A stretch of DNA of 64,000 nt from Alicyclobacillus fastidiosus (GCF_026651875.1 NZ_CP104067.1:2666001-2730000); one strand, 5' to 3'. Counted from the first letter of the stretch, positions 17,075 through 26,964 are shown. Program-made: numbers and translations. Notes: generated by a model from the sequence alone, not told the origin.

Positions 17075-18799
17075 CTACTGCAGGTATTGTTGTTTCATCT
17101 GATTCAGTTTGCTCGCCAAATCCACGGCGTCGGTACTGGTCATGGTGGCCTCAAACAGTTCCTTATCCCAATTTGCCAACCGCTTGTCGCTGACGATGTA
17201 ATCGAGTTCCCCAATGACCGACTCGAACATGCGTATTTTTTCATGCAGGAGTTTTACAATGTGTTCTTCAATGGTTTCCCGAGTCGCGAGGTTGTACACA
17301 TGACACGTCTGCGTTTGGCCGAGTCGATGAATCCGACCGATCCGCTGCTCGAGTCGCATTGGGTTCCATGGCAAGTCGAAGTTGATCATGTGGTTGCAAA
17401 ACTGCAGGTTGATTCCCTCGCCGCCGGATTCGGTCGCCACGAGGATTTGGGCCTTTTTCGAGAATAAATCCTTCATCCAGTCTTTTTTTCCACGTTTGAA
17501 GCCGCCGCGGAAGGGAACGGCGGAAACGCCCTTTTTCTTGAGCATATACATGATAAAGTCTTGGGTGGCCCGATATTCTGTGAAGACGATACACTTGTCG
17601 TCGATTTTGTCGATCAAGTCCAGTACCTTGCCGATTTTTGTGTATTCGGAGATGCTGCTTCCCAATTGAATCAGTTCTGCGAGTTGGATTTGGCGGCTTG
17701 GGTTGGTACTCTTCTTTTGCATCTTTTCGAGTGAGATCATCGCAGCGTACGGCGAACTGCAGATCTCGCGCTGGAGCGTGAGCAACGGCAGCATCGACAC
17801 GCGTTGCGATTTTCGCGATTCGTATTCGTCTCGCAAGAGTGATTGGATGCCGTCGTAAAAGCGCCGCTCCTGTGCGTTTAACTCGAGTTCCACCACCTCG
17901 ACCTGGCGCGGCGGAAGGGAAGTGGCTCCGTCCTGTCGGCGATTCCTGATCATGATATCGCCCATCGTCTCGCGTAGCCGTTCGGCGTCCCGCGGCGTGC
18001 GCCGACTCGCGACGTGATTCGTGGAGAACTGAGACACGCTTCCGAGGTGACCGGGTTTGAGAAGCGTGACGAGCGTGTGGAGTTCTTGCAATTGATTCTG
18101 CATCGGGGTTGCCGTGAGCAACAGTAGATATTTGTTGGGAATGGCGTTGGCCATCTGCCAATTCTTTGTTCGGTGATTTTTCAGTTTGTGGGCTTCATCG
18201 ATGATCACCATGTCCCACGGCTGCGACAGGACGGCCTCTTTGTGAGGCGGACGCTTTGCGGTGTCCAACGAGGCGACGACGACGTCGTACTGCTCCCATG
18301 TCCACTCGTTGCGTTGTGCGGTCGCAGTGAGCTGAAATTTCTCGTTCAGCTCGCGCGTCCATTGCAGGACCAGTGATGCAGGTACTAGAATCAGAGCCTT
18401 CTTCACGAGGCCCCTGAGCATGTATTCCTTCAGGATGAGGCCTGCCTCAATCGTCTTGCCAAGTCCGACTTCATCTGCGAGGATGGCCCGCCCGCGCAGT
18501 TCCTTGAGCACGCGTTCGGCCGTGCGAACCTGGTGTGGCAGGGGTGTAAAGCCCGTAATGTGGTCCATGACCAAGAGCGATTCAAACGTCGGCGACATGC
18601 GCGACTGCGTCGCGACAGCGGCCAGATGGAACATCTTCCACGCGGTCGGAGAATCGTCTGCGCTCACCCCATCGAGGTATGTCGCAAAGGCGGTTTCAAT
18701 GTCGTTGTCCACCATGTGTACCCCAAGGCGTACATCCGTGTTCTCGGCGTGCTTCAGGAGCGCCTCGGGGAGGGCATGATTTTCCAGGTCTAAGTCCAT
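17075..18799 (-). CDS. yqhH: SNF2-family DEAD/H helicase-like protein YqhH
   Basis: The 574-residue superfamily 2 ATPase carries motif I (ADEVGLGKTIEAGL), motif II (IIDEAHKLKN), motif III (LLTATPMQNQ), motif V (TESGGEGINLQFCN) and motif VI (EQRIGRIHRLGQ). This places it with RapA/HepA-type SNF2 translocases, which act on RNA polymerase or DNA-protein complexes. The start is the ATG behind GGAGGT at 18799, not the longer frame that runs into the gcvT leader. It is divergent from gcvT and probably co-transcribed with yqhG. Confidence 0.92.
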   Translation of the reverse strand: MDLDLENHALPEALLKHAENTDVRLGVHMVDNDIETAFATYLDGVSADDSPTAWKMFHLAAVATQSRMSPTFESLLVMDHITGFTPLPHQVRTAERVLKELRGRAILADEVGLGKTIEAGLILKEYMLRGLVKKALILVPASLVLQWTRELNEKFQLTATAQRNEWTWEQYDVVVASLDTAKRPPHKEAVLSQPWDMVIIDEAHKLKNHRTKNWQMANAIPNKYLLLLTATPMQNQLQELHTLVTLLKPGHLGSVSQFSTNHVASRRTPRDAERLRETMGDIMIRNRRQDGATSLPPRQVEVVELELNAQERRFYDGIQSLLRDEYESRKSQRVSMLPLLTLQREICSSPYAAMISLEKMQKKSTNPSRQIQLAELIQLGSSISEYTKIGKVLDLIDKIDDKCIVFTEYRATQDFIMYMLKKKGVSAVPFRGGFKRGKKDWMKDLFSKKAQILVATESGGEGINLQFCNHMINFDLPWNPMRLEQRIGRIHRLGQTQTCHVYNLATRETIEEHIVKLLHEKIRMFESVIGELDYIVSDKRLANWDKELFEATMTSTDAVDLASKLNQMKQQYLQ

Positions 18800-18921
18800 G
18801 TGTTTATACCTCCGACAATGCTTGTTTCCCTCGTATTCTGTCATGTAGTATGTGACAAGTGGATTACTTTCTTTCATCTTGTCGAAAAATGTCGCGAGAG
18901 ACATGTAAGGGGGATACTACC

Positions 18922-20010
18922 TTGACGACTGCTAAGCGCACCCCACTCTATGACTTGCACCTCGCCAAACAGGCGAAAGTCATCGACTTTCACGGATGGG
19001 AGATGCCTGTCCAGTACCAGAGTATTGTCCAAGAACACCAATCCGTTCGGCGGGACGTCGGGGTTTTCGACGTATCCCACATGGGAGAGTTTCTCGTCAC
19101 GGGATCGGACTCCAAGCAATTTGTGCAATATTTAGTGACCAACGACGTCGAGCGCCTGGCGGACGGCCAAGCGCTGTATACGCTGTTGACAGATGACAAT
19201 GGCGGGATCATCGACGATTTGTTGGTGTATCGGTTGGCAGAAGAGCGTTGGCTTCTCGTGGTGAACGCGGGCAACATCGACGTCGACTACGCGTGGGTCA
19301 CCAGTCATACTGGGGAATTCGCCGTCAAGGTGGACAACATCTCAGACGACGTCGCACTCATCGCTCTGCAAGGTCCGCGCGCGCAAGCGCTGTTGGCCCA
19401 GAACACGGATGTCGCACTGGACGAGTTGCGCCCATTCACGTTTGCCAAAGGTGAAGTCGTCGGCCAGCCGGCGTTGGTATCGCGGACGGGCTATACCGGT
19501 GAAGACGGATTCGAACTTTACGTGCGAGCAAATGATGCAGCTGCGATTTATGAAGCGCTGATTCAACTCGGCGCGGTACCCTGTGGTCTGGGCGCGCGCG
19601 ATACGCTGCGGCTCGAGGCGAAACTCCCGCTTTATGGCAACGAGTTGTCACGCGAAGTCACGCCGTATGAAGCGGGCCTTGGGATGTTTGTGAAGCTCGA
19701 CAAAGGGGATTTTATTGGTCGAGCGGCGCTCGTGCGCCAGAAGGAAGTCGGTGTCTCGAAAAAGCTCGTCGGGATTCAAACCGAAGATCGGGCTATCCCG
19801 CGCACTGGCTATAAGGTGTTCGTGGGGGATGAAGAAGTCGGCGTGGTGACGTCTGGTACGATGTCGCCCACGTTGCAGGTGCCTATCGGGCTGGTACTGG
19901 TGGATGCGCGCTACGCTGCGCTCGACCAGATGGTCGACGTGGAGATTCGGGGGCGCAGACATCCAGCTCGCGTCGTCAAGACGCCATTTTACAAACGAAA
20001 TCGGGGCTGA
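18922..20010 (+). CDS. gcvT: Glycine cleavage T-protein (aminomethyltransferase)
   Basis: Transfers the methylene group of the glycine-derived intermediate to tetrahydrofolate, releasing ammonia. The 362 residues show LHGWEMPV-type folate site (DFHGWEMPVQYQSI), DVSHMGEF, GYTGEDGFELY and the C-terminal KTPFYKRNRG. TTG 18922 lies eight bases after AAGGGGGA. The gene starts a gcvT-gcvPA-gcvPB operon. I looked for a glycine riboswitch in the 120-base gap upstream and did not find one. GcvH is not in the window. Confidence 0.96.
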   Translation: MTTAKRTPLYDLHLAKQAKVIDFHGWEMPVQYQSIVQEHQSVRRDVGVFDVSHMGEFLVTGSDSKQFVQYLVTNDVERLADGQALYTLLTDDNGGIIDDLLVYRLAEERWLLVVNAGNIDVDYAWVTSHTGEFAVKVDNISDDVALIALQGPRAQALLAQNTDVALDELRPFTFAKGEVVGQPALVSRTGYTGEDGFELYVRANDAAAIYEALIQLGAVPCGLGARDTLRLEAKLPLYGNELSREVTPYEAGLGMFVKLDKGDFIGRAALVRQKEVGVSKKLVGIQTEDRAIPRTGYKVFVGDEEVGVVTSGTMSPTLQVPIGLVLVDARYAALDQMVDVEIRGRRHPARVVKTPFYKRNRG

Positions 20011-20037
20011 ACGCCAGTCTATAGGAGGCCATCGACG

Positions 20038-21390
20038 TTGAACGAATTTGGCTATATCCCACATACAGAGGCGGATCGAAAGGCGATGCTCGACGCGTTG
20101 TCGCTCGAGTCGGCCGATGCGCTGTTCGCTGATATTCCGGAAGAGATCCGCTTGAAAGAACCTCTTGCTCTGCAAAAGGCGATGTCGGAATTGGAAGTTA
20201 TGCGCCACCTGCAGAAACTTTCCGACAAAAACGAGCACTTGGGTCGCGTCGTCAGTTTCCTGGGCGCCGGCGCCTATGAGCACTATCAACCGAGTGTTGT
20301 CGACGCCGTGATCAGCCGCTCAGAGTTCTATACGTCGTATACGCCGTACCAGCCGGAAATGAGTCAGGGGCTACTGCAGGCTACCTTTGAATACCAGACG
20401 ATGGTCGCAGAGCTCACCGGTATGAACGTGGCCAATGCGAGCATGTATGACGGCCCGACGGCATTTGCCGAGGCGGGGCTTGTGGCGTGTGCACACACTC
20501 GGCGCAACCGCCTGATTGTTGCGGATAGCGTTCACCCAGAGTACACGGCGGTGCTCGAGACGTACGCAGCTGGACAAGGGGTGGAAATTAGCTATATTCC
20601 GCAGAGGAATGGCCGCATCGACCTCGAGGTGCTGACGGGCCAACTCGACGATTCCGTGGCTGGCGTCATGATTCAGTACCCGAATTTCTTTGGCGTGATC
20701 GAGGATGTTCGGCACATCGCCGAGTTGGCGCACCAAGTGAAGGCATTGCTCGTCGTCAACACGTACCCCATCGCCCTCGGTCTGCTCGAGGCACCCGGCC
20801 ACCTTGGAGCGGACTTGGTCGTAGCGGAAGGGCAGTCGCTCGGGAACGCCATTTCATACGGCGGACCGTATCTCGGCATCATGGCGGCGAAACAGCCGCT
20901 CATGCGCAAACTGCCGGGCCGCATTGTCGGGCAGACCACCGATCACGACGGCAATCGCGGTTTTGTCCTCACATTGCAGGCCCGCGAACAGCACATTCGC
21001 CGCGAGAAGGCGACGTCGAACATCTGCTCGAACCAATCGCTGTGTGCCATCGCTGCCACCGTCTTCCTGTCCTACATGGGCAAGGAGGGCATGCGGGAAC
21101 TCGCGACGCAGAACTATCACAAGGCCCACTATCTCGAACGGCGATTGACCGACATACAAGGGGTGGAAGCCGTCTTTTCGACGCCATTCTTCAACGAATT
21201 CGTCATTCGTCTGCCAAAGCGCGCGGCAGATGTTCAGTCCGCCCTGCTGGAGCGCGGATTCTTGTTCGGTCTCGACCTGAGGGCTAGCCATCCGGAGCTG
21301 GGCGACGCCGTTTTGTTGAACGTGACAGAGGTGCGCACGCGGTCAGAGATGGACGAGCTGGTTCAGGCATTGCGGGAGGTGATTGCGTGA
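20038..21390 (+). CDS. gcvPA: Glycine dehydrogenase (decarboxylating) subunit 1
   Basis: Half of the split P-protein that decarboxylates glycine. The 450-residue protein begins [19 protein letters not shown] and has the conserved [16 protein letters not shown] and [20 protein letters not shown] regions. It starts with TTG behind AGGAGG and overlaps gcvPB by four bases. It works with the PLP-bearing subunit 2 encoded next. Confidence 0.97.
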   Translation: MNEFGYIPHTEADRKAMLDALSLESADALFADIPEEIRLKEPLALQKAMSELEVMRHLQKLSDKNEHLGRVVSFLGAGAYEHYQPSVVDAVISRSEFYTSYTPYQPEMSQGLLQATFEYQTMVAELTGMNVANASMYDGPTAFAEAGLVACAHTRRNRLIVADSVHPEYTAVLETYAAGQGVEISYIPQRNGRIDLEVLTGQLDDSVAGVMIQYPNFFGVIEDVRHIAELAHQVKALLVVNTYPIALGLLEAPGHLGADLVVAEGQSLGNAISYGGPYLGIMAAKQPLMRKLPGRIVGQTTDHDGNRGFVLTLQAREQHIRREKATSNICSNQSLCAIAATVFLSYMGKEGMRELATQNYHKAHYLERRLTDIQGVEAVFSTPFFNEFVIRLPKRAADVQSALLERGFLFGLDLRASHPELGDAVLLNVTEVRTRSEMDELVQALREVIA

Positions 21391-22850
21391 CGATTCAACG
21401 CGAAGGAGAAGAGAAGCTCATTTTTGAAATCAGTCGTCCGGGGCGCAAGGCGTATTCGTTGCCCGAATTGGATGTGCCTGAGTCGGACATGGCTGATTTG
21501 GCGGGCCTCACGCGCTTACATCAAGCGGAGTTGCCAGAGGTGAGCGAGCTCGATGTGGTACGGCACTTTACCGCGCTCTCACAGAAGAATCACGGCGTGG
21601 ACTCAGGATTCTACCCATTGGGTTCGTGTACGATGAAATACAATCCGAAGCGCAATGAACGGGCGGCTCGCCTCGACGGGTTCGCGCGTATCCACCCGTT
21701 GCAACCGACCAGTACCGTTCAAGGAGCACTGGAACTGATGTACCAGTTGCAGCAGGACCTGACGGCCATCACGGGTATGGATGCCGTGAGTTTACAGCCG
21801 GCCGCTGGCGCTCAAGGCGAGTGGACAGGGCTCATGATGATTCGCGAGTACCACGTTCGTCAGGGACAAAGTGCGCGTGACAAGGTCATCGTGCCAGACT
21901 CAGCCCACGGTACCAACCCTGCGAGTGTCAGTATGGCGGGGCTCAAAACGATCACCATTCCGTCGAAAGCGGATGGCAGCGTGGATTTGGACGCCTTACG
22001 GCAGGTGGTCGGCGACGACACCGCTGCCCTGATGCTGACGAACCCAAGTACGCTTGGGCTGTTTGAATCGCAAATCGTCGAGATCGCGGAAATTGTCCAC
22101 GCGGCGGGGGGCCTGCTCTACTACGATGGGGCCAACATGAATGCCATCCTTGGCTATGCGCGTCCAGGGGACATGGGATTTGATGTCGTGCACTTGAACC
22201 TGCACAAGACATTCTCCACGCCGCACGGCGGCGGCGGCCCGGGTGCAGGACCTGTAGGCGTAAAGTCGTTCCTCGAACCGTACCTGCCGAAGCCGGTGCT
22301 CCAGAAGGTCGGCGGCCGTTACGAACTGTGTGCAGACCGGCCGCTGTCGATTGGCAAGGTAAAGGGGTTCTACGGCAACTTCGGCATTCTTGTGCGGGCG
22401 TACACGTACATCCGCACGCTTGGTCCGGACGGACTCAAACTCGTCTCGGAATCCGCCGTCCTCGCGGCGAACTACCTGCTTTCGCAGCTTAAGGACGACT
22501 ACGATGCGCCGTTTGCCGGACCGTGTAAGCACGAGTTCGTCTTGTCTGGCAGTCGGCAGAAGGCGCACGGCGTCCGCACACTCGACATCGCGAAGCGGCT
22601 GATCGACTTTGGCATTCACCCACCGACCATCTATTTCCCGCTCATCGTGGAAGAGTGCCTGATGATTGAGCCCACCGAGTGTGAGAGCAAAGAGACGCTG
22701 GATCGGTTTATCGAGATTATGAAACAGGTCGCGCACGAGGCACAGACACAGCCAGACAAGGTCGTGGCTGCACCGCACCAGACGATTGTCGGGCGACTGG
22801 ACGAGGTTACCGCAGCACGGTCACCCGTGCTGCGGTATACCTGCGGTTGA
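21387..22850 (+). CDS. gcvPB: Glycine dehydrogenase (decarboxylating) subunit 2
   Basis: PLP-binding half of the P-protein, 487 residues. The PLP lysine lies in [17 protein letters not shown]. It also has [12 protein letters not shown] and [13 protein letters not shown]. The GTG start overlaps gcvPA. The last 30 bases overlap the convergent phosphatase gene, and a 12-bp perfect hairpin lies inside the coding end, so the C-terminus ([13 protein letters not shown]) is partly constrained by RNA or DNA structure. Confidence 0.97.
   Translation: MTIQREGEEKLIFEISRPGRKAYSLPELDVPESDMADLAGLTRLHQAELPEVSELDVVRHFTALSQKNHGVDSGFYPLGSCTMKYNPKRNERAARLDGFARIHPLQPTSTVQGALELMYQLQQDLTAITGMDAVSLQPAAGAQGEWTGLMMIREYHVRQGQSARDKVIVPDSAHGTNPASVSMAGLKTITIPSKADGSVDLDALRQVVGDDTAALMLTNPSTLGLFESQIVEIAEIVHAAGGLLYYDGANMNAILGYARPGDMGFDVVHLNLHKTFSTPHGGGGPGAGPVGVKSFLEPYLPKPVLQKVGGRYELCADRPLSIGKVKGFYGNFGILVRAYTYIRTLGPDGLKLVSESAVLAANYLLSQLKDDYDAPFAGPCKHEFVLSGSRQKAHGVRTLDIAKRLIDFGIHPPTIYFPLIVEECLMIEPTECESKETLDRFIEIMKQVAHEAQTQPDKVVAAPHQTIVGRLDEVTAARSPVLRYTCG
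22809..22836. terminator. Hairpin in the overlapping 3' ends of gcvPB and the phosphatase gene
   Basis: ACCGCAGCACGG, loop TCAC, CCGTGCTGCGGT: a perfect 12-bp stem within both convergent coding ends. There is no T run on either side, so it is at best a weak or factor-assisted bidirectional terminator, or an RNA 3'-end stabiliser. Confidence 0.5.
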
Positions 22851-23411
22851 GGAACCCGTAGGAGAAGCGAGGTGGGGCGTGGCGTTGACCGCTGTCACTC
22901 GGAAGACGCCGCGCTCAAACCGGAGGCAGGTTATACTGGTGTTCGTGATGGGGACGTTCTTCATGCCGACCCACCGCAGGGCGCCTTTGATGATGCCTCC
23001 GTGCGTGGCGATAATCAGACGCCCGGCATGGTTGGAGTTGGTGAGGTCGGTGAGGAATGTGCCAATTCGACGCTCGACGTCCTCGGACGTTTCCGCCCCA
23101 GGCGCGCCGTTCGGAAACCGCCGTTCCTTTTCTGCACGGTGTAGTCCTTCGGCTTGGCCAAAGTACTGTTCGCGAAGGAGTTTGGTCGTGGTGATGGGGG
23201 TGCCGGTCTTCGCCGCCACAGCTTTTGCTGTATCGAATGCGCGAGACAGGTCGCTTGAATAGATGTGCGAGAACGGAACGCCTTCTAAATATTCGCCCAG
23301 TCGGCGAGCTTGATCGCGCCCCACTACATTGAGTGGGATGTCGGTCCACCCTTGAACGCGGCCGTTGACGTTCCAGTCTGTCTCACCGTGGCGGATGAGC
23401 CAGATGTCCAT
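22821..23411 (-). CDS. Histidine phosphatase superfamily protein
   Basis: A 196-residue phosphoglycerate-mutase-like phosphatase. The catalytic motif [10 protein letters not shown] is at residues 4-13, and the second His lies in ATHGGII with the partner Glu in the [10 protein letters not shown] segment. The family includes CobC-type and broad phosphatases; the substrate cannot be inferred here. The ATG at 23411 has GGAGGA ten bases upstream. The longer open frame upstream is a shadow of aroQ. It is convergent with gcvPB and divergent from aroQ. Confidence 0.9.
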   Translation of the reverse strand: MDIWLIRHGETDWNVNGRVQGWTDIPLNVVGRDQARRLGEYLEGVPFSHIYSSDLSRAFDTAKAVAAKTGTPITTTKLLREQYFGQAEGLHRAEKERRFPNGAPGAETSEDVERRIGTFLTDLTNSNHAGRLIIATHGGIIKGALRWVGMKNVPITNTSITCLRFERGVFRVTAVNATPHLASPTGSSTAGIPQHG

Positions 23412-23523
23412 GTGCTCGTCCTCCTTCGATTTGTCAGTGCCAGTATAGCAAGGAATATAGGCCCTGTGGTACAATAAGTCAGGTTTTGACGGTCTTTTGC
23501 AGTATTTTTGAGGAGGAATCCCG

Positions 23524-23985
23524 ATGGACAAACCGTATCTGGTCGTGATCCACGGACCGAACCTGAACCGTCTAGGGGTTCGTAAGCCCGAAACGTACGG
23601 CCGCCGGACGTTGGCTGACGTCATTGCACTGGTGAAATCGGTGGCGGACGGATACGGACTTGACGTGTTGGATAAGCAATCCAACCACGAGGGAGACCTC
23701 ATCGACTTTTTGCAGATGCATGGACCCGATGCGGCAGGTATTCTCATCAATCCCGGCGCGTTCGGTCACTATAGTTACGGACTCCGTGACTGCCTCGAGG
23801 ATATTGACCGACCAACGATTGAAGTGCACATCTCAAACGTCCACAAACGAGAGGCATTTCGCCATCAGTTGGTGCTCGCAGACGTGGTGATGGGACAGGT
23901 TGTCGGCCTTGGGACGGAAGGGTATCGCTTCGCAGCGGACGCCCTCTGTCGTCAATATCAACATGATGCCGCAAAGTTGCGGTGA
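23524..23985 (+). CDS. aroQ: Type II 3-dehydroquinate dehydratase
   Basis: Dehydrates 3-dehydroquinate in the shikimate pathway. The 153-residue protein has the type II signature IHGPNLNRLGVRKPETYG with the catalytic Tyr, the substrate motif NPGAFGHYSYGLRDCL and EVHISNVHKREAFRH. A GAGGAGG ribosome site precedes the ATG. It lies immediately before efp, as in many Firmicutes, although the usual intervening pepQ is absent. Confidence 0.96.
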   Translation: MDKPYLVVIHGPNLNRLGVRKPETYGRRTLADVIALVKSVADGYGLDVLDKQSNHEGDLIDFLQMHGPDAAGILINPGAFGHYSYGLRDCLEDIDRPTIEVHISNVHKREAFRHQLVLADVVMGQVVGLGTEGYRFAADALCRQYQHDAAKLR

Positions 23986-24063
23986 GTGGCCTCACTTGCG
24001 ACACGATTGTGTCGTGCGCACTCGAAGGCGCTCGATGGAAACCAAGTTGTGGAGGGAATAGGC

Positions 24064-24621
24064 TTGATTTCAAGCAACGATTTTCGCACCGGTACGACGA
24101 TTGTATATGACGGCTCAATTTTCCGCGTGATTGAGTTTATGCACGTTAAGCCAGGGAAAGGTGCGGCGTTCGTACGCACCAAGCTAAAGAATGTGAAGAC
24201 TGGCGCCGTGAAGGAGCAGACGTTCCGCGCCGGCGAAAAAGTCGCCCGCGCGCACATTGAGACCCGCGAAATGCAATACTTGTACAACGATGGCGAAATG
24301 TACACGTTCATGGACACGGAGACGTTCGAGCAGACGAATATCAACCGCGCCCAATTGGAGTACGAGTTGAACTTTTTGAAGGAAAACATGAACTGTTACA
24401 TTGTCATGTACCAAGGCGAAGCCATCGGGATCGACCTGCCAAACACGGTCGAACTCGAGGTGACGGAGACCGAACCGGGTATCCGCGGCGATACGGCGAC
24501 CGGCGGCAGCAAACCGGCGACCGTGGAGACGGGCTACACGCTTCAGGTCCCATTCTTCGTCAATACAGGGGATCGCTTGATCATCGATACGCGTTCGGGC
24601 AATTACGTGTCCCGCGCATAA
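24064..24621 (+). CDS. efp: Elongation factor P
   Basis: EF-P relieves ribosome stalling at polyproline. The 185 residues are exactly the usual length, with three beta domains and the modification-site lysine at residue 32 ([10 protein letters not shown]). The TTG start at 24064 lies behind GGAGGGAA; the upstream frame from 23986 is an extension without homology. Which modification enzyme is used is not visible. A strong terminator follows. Confidence 0.97.
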   Translation: MISSNDFRTGTTIVYDGSIFRVIEFMHVKPGKGAAFVRTKLKNVKTGAVKEQTFRAGEKVARAHIETREMQYLYNDGEMYTFMDTETFEQTNINRAQLEYELNFLKENMNCYIVMYQGEAIGIDLPNTVELEVTETEPGIRGDTATGGSKPATVETGYTLQVPFFVNTGDRLIIDTRSGNYVSRA

Positions 24622-24643
24622 CATTTATTCATCCAGCGGATGT

Positions 24644-24694
24644 AAAAAGGGCACCTGTCTCGCCGAGTGGCGTTCAGACAGGTGCCCTTTTTTT
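24644..24694 (+). terminator. Strong intrinsic terminator after efp
   Basis: GGGCACCTGTCT pairs perfectly with AGACAGGTGCCC, with a small inner hairpin (CGCC GAGT GGCG) in the loop, followed by seven T. A run of A before the stem could also make it act on the minus strand. Confidence 0.96.
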
Positions 24695-24849
24695 GCGTGC
24701 TCGGGACACTGGTGTAGCGGATAGCGCTCGGTCTTAGGAAACGCGCGGCAGCTACGGCGAGTCAGGCGTGAAACGATTGGCCACGCGCCCATCGCAGAGG
24801 TTCTTCTTGGCGCTTCCATCGCATATCAAGTACCGAGGAGGCGTGTCCA

Positions 24850-25122
24850 ATGTGGCAAGTTGTGGACAAAGTCGTCTACGGAATGGCGTCACTTCGCTTT
24901 ATCTCCGGGATGATTGAATTGACAGGCGGATTGCTCATGCTCTATTTCGGGACGGCAGAGCGGGCACTTCAGGTCAACGGGCTGTTGGCGCTCGTTGGAC
25001 CCATTGTGCTCATCGGCGTGACTGCGTTTGGTGTCATCGGCATCGCGGACGAGGTGAAGATCTGGCGCATTGTGATGTTGCTCATCGGGGTCGGTTGTAT
25101 TCTGTTCGCTTCCAGATCCTGA
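24850..25122 (+). CDS. yqhV: YqhV family membrane protein
   Basis: A 90-residue protein with three hydrophobic segments. The N-terminal motif (YGMASLRFISGMIELTGGLLML) and the position directly ahead of spoIIIAA match YqhV (DUF2619) of Bacillus. Function unknown. It has a GAGGAGG ribosome site. The 155 bases between the efp terminator and this gene contain nothing else I recognise. Confidence 0.87.
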   Translation: MWQVVDKVVYGMASLRFISGMIELTGGLLMLYFGTAERALQVNGLLALVGPIVLIGVTAFGVIGIADEVKIWRIVMLLIGVGCILFASRS

Positions 25123-25154
25123 TTCACCTCGCACGTCGGGTACCGGTGTTTCGT

Positions 25155-25253
25155 CTATGACTTTTTTCGCATAAAGCTGAAGACGAGTGCCATCAACAGT
25201 ACAAAAATTACGAGGAACACGACAATCCAACGGATCATGACGGAAACATCCAC
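25155..25253 (-). CDS. Candidate 32-residue single-pass membrane protein
   Basis: On the minus strand a GTG codon lies seven bases after a GGGGAGGG ribosome site and opens a frame of 32 residues. It has a short polar start, a strong hydrophobic helix (about residues 9-26, WIVVFLVIFVLLMALVFSF) and a basic end (MRKKS), which is the pattern of a real small membrane protein with the C-terminus inside. It converges on yqhV and diverges from spoIIIAA. No homologue is recognised; the longer minus-strand frame upstream is a shadow of spoIIIAA. Confidence 0.45.
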   Translation of the reverse strand: MDVSVMIRWIVVFLVIFVLLMALVFSFMRKKS

Positions 25254-25345
25254 TTGTCGACCCTCCCCATAAAGCTTCTTCGTATCAGTCAATGCGTCCG
25301 CTCGTGAAATGGTTCCACACGAAACACCAATTGACCGCCACGCCC

Positions 25346-25375
25346 GCATATGCGGAAGGCGTTGTCCATATACAT
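25346..25375 (+). promoter_or_regulatory. Possible sigma-E promoter of the spoIIIA operon
   Basis: GCATATG and CATATACAT are separated by 14 bases, close to the sigma-E pattern (about GHATATT and CATACAHT), and a start site near 25383 would lie 20-odd bases before spoIIIAA. spoIIIA is sigma-E dependent in Bacillus. Boxes are imperfect. Confidence 0.4.
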
Positions 25376-25404
25376 GGACTAGGTGGAGGAGGTGGACAAA
25401 GACT

Positions 25405-26424
25405 GTGCCAGTGTCCAATGCGGAATTAGGCGTTGATCCGTTCACTCCATGGCGCAAAGCGGTCTCCATTTTGCCACCCGAATTGGAAGAGCGACTGCAC
25501 CGTTTGCATCCGGATGGATTGGCGGCGCTCGAAGAGATTCGCCTTCGTGTCGGACAACCGCTGGAGCTTTGCGGACAAACTGGGAGCTCGTTCTTGCACT
25601 GTGAGTCGGGGACTACCTCGGTCGCTTCGGAAGGACTCGTCGTGACGAGTGGACACATCAAACACGTGGTAGGGCAAGTCACACAGTTTTCGATGTACGC
25701 AGTAGAAGAGGATTTACGGCGCGGTTTTATGACTATTCCGGGCGGGCACCGCGTTGGCGTCGCGGGGCATGTGGTGACAGATGGACAAGGGCAAGTGAAG
25801 TCGATCCGCTCGATTTCCTCCTTAAACATCCGCGTCGCGCACGCGATTCCTGGTGTGGCGAACCGCCTTCGACATCATCTCTATCGCAAGCAGGATGGAC
25901 ATCCGTACAACGTCCTCGTCATCTCGCCGCCACAGTGTGGGAAGACGACGCTCATTCGCGACATCGCCCGTCAGTGGAGTGAAAACCTGCTCGTTCGAAG
26001 AAAGGTTCCGGCGAAGGTGGCCATCGTCGACGAGCGTTCGGAAATCGCTGGTTGCATTGAGGGGCTCCCGCAGTTTTCCGTCGGGCCGCGTACAGATGTT
26101 CTCGACGGCTGCCCGAAGGCGCAGGGCATGCTGATGGCCATTCGCAGCCTGTCTCCCGACATCGTGGTGACCGACGAAATTGGCCGGAGTGAAGATGCGC
26201 TTGCCATCTTGGAGGCGACGCACGCGGGCGTCGCGGTCATCACGACGGCACACGCCTTGCGGATGGAAGATTGGCGGATGCGACCGAATATGGATTCGCT
26301 GTTTCAATCGAAGGCGTTTGATCGATACATTTTGCTCAGCCGAAGACATGGACCTGGAACGGTTGAAGCGGTGTTAGATCAAGCAGGGCGACCCATCCGC
26401 ACCGGAGGCGAAGGGTCGTGCTGA
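25405..26424 (+). CDS. spoIIIAA: Stage III sporulation protein AA (secretion-type ATPase)
   Basis: SpoIIIAA is the cytoplasmic ATPase of the SpoIIIA-SpoIIQ channel that joins mother cell and forespore. The 339-residue protein shows the N-terminal domain and a RecA-like domain with Walker A (ISPPQCGKTTLIRD) and Walker B-like DIVVTDEIG. I choose GTG 25405, which has GGAGGTGG upstream; the frame is open from 25309 but that extension shows no homology. It overlaps spoIIIAB by seven bases. Confidence 0.94.
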   Translation: MPVSNAELGVDPFTPWRKAVSILPPELEERLHRLHPDGLAALEEIRLRVGQPLELCGQTGSSFLHCESGTTSVASEGLVVTSGHIKHVVGQVTQFSMYAVEEDLRRGFMTIPGGHRVGVAGHVVTDGQGQVKSIRSISSLNIRVAHAIPGVANRLRHHLYRKQDGHPYNVLVISPPQCGKTTLIRDIARQWSENLLVRRKVPAKVAIVDERSEIAGCIEGLPQFSVGPRTDVLDGCPKAQGMLMAIRSLSPDIVVTDEIGRSEDALAILEATHAGVAVITTAHALRMEDWRMRPNMDSLFQSKAFDRYILLSRRHGPGTVEAVLDQAGRPIRTGGEGSC

Positions 26425-26933
26425 AGTTGATTGGCGCGATGCTGCTCGTTTTGGCAACTAGCCTACTCGGGTTTCAGATGGCGCGGGCCTATCGGGATCG
26501 GCCGCGCCAGCTTCGCGGTCTCATCCGCGCGCTCACGCATCTGCAGGCGGAAGTGGAGTACCAATCCACGAAGTTGCCGACCGCCCTCGCCAACGTGGCT
26601 GAGCGCGCGAGTCCTCCGTGTTCGTCGATGTTCACGAGCGTCAGTGAGACGCTGCTAAAACGAGGGGCTTCCGTCCAAGCGGCATTTCGTACAGGCATTG
26701 AAGACCTCGTCGCACAAAGCTCCCTGACAGCTGCGGATTGCGAGCCCATTCAGATGGTCGCGGAGACATTGTCCACCATGGACCGAGCGCACTTGACGAC
26801 GCAATTTCAACTGTCGATTGACGCTCTGCACCAGGCCGAGCGGCAAGCGCGTGAACAAGGGCTGAAGAACGCGCGCCTGTGGCAGTATCTCGGCGTGCTG
26901 ACAGGGGTCATCTTAGTGATTTTACTGTATTAA
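26418..26933 (+). CDS. spoIIIAB: Stage III sporulation protein AB
   Basis: 171-residue membrane protein related to GspF-type platform proteins. It has an N-terminal helix, a helical body (RQLRGLIRALTHLQAEVEYQSTKLPTAL) and a C-terminal helix (YLGVLTGVILVILLY). The Bacillus protein has the same size and layout. The GTG start overlaps spoIIIAA. Part of an unbroken AA-AH run. Confidence 0.92.
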   Translation: MLKLIGAMLLVLATSLLGFQMARAYRDRPRQLRGLIRALTHLQAEVEYQSTKLPTALANVAERASPPCSSMFTSVSETLLKRGASVQAAFRTGIEDLVAQSSLTAADCEPIQMVAETLSTMDRAHLTTQFQLSIDALHQAERQAREQGLKNARLWQYLGVLTGVILVILLY

Positions 26934-26964
26934 CTACACCTCGTTCGATCCGGGAGGGCGGACA

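Noticed and set aside
18800-18921. Glycine riboswitch ahead of gcvT
   Set aside because: Expected from Bacillus, but the 120-base gap is short and shows none of the conserved tandem aptamer motifs.
22821-23750. 309-residue form of the phosphatase
   Set aside because: The upstream part is the reverse of aroQ; the catalytic RHG motif begins four residues after the ATG at 23411.
24715-24800. tRNA-like sequence after efp
   Set aside because: A GTGTAGCGG run looked like a D-arm, but no TTCGA arm or acceptor stem can be formed.
25155-25829. 224-residue minus-strand protein over spoIIIAA
   Set aside because: Most of it is antisense to spoIIIAA with no protein features; only its last 32 codons look genuine.
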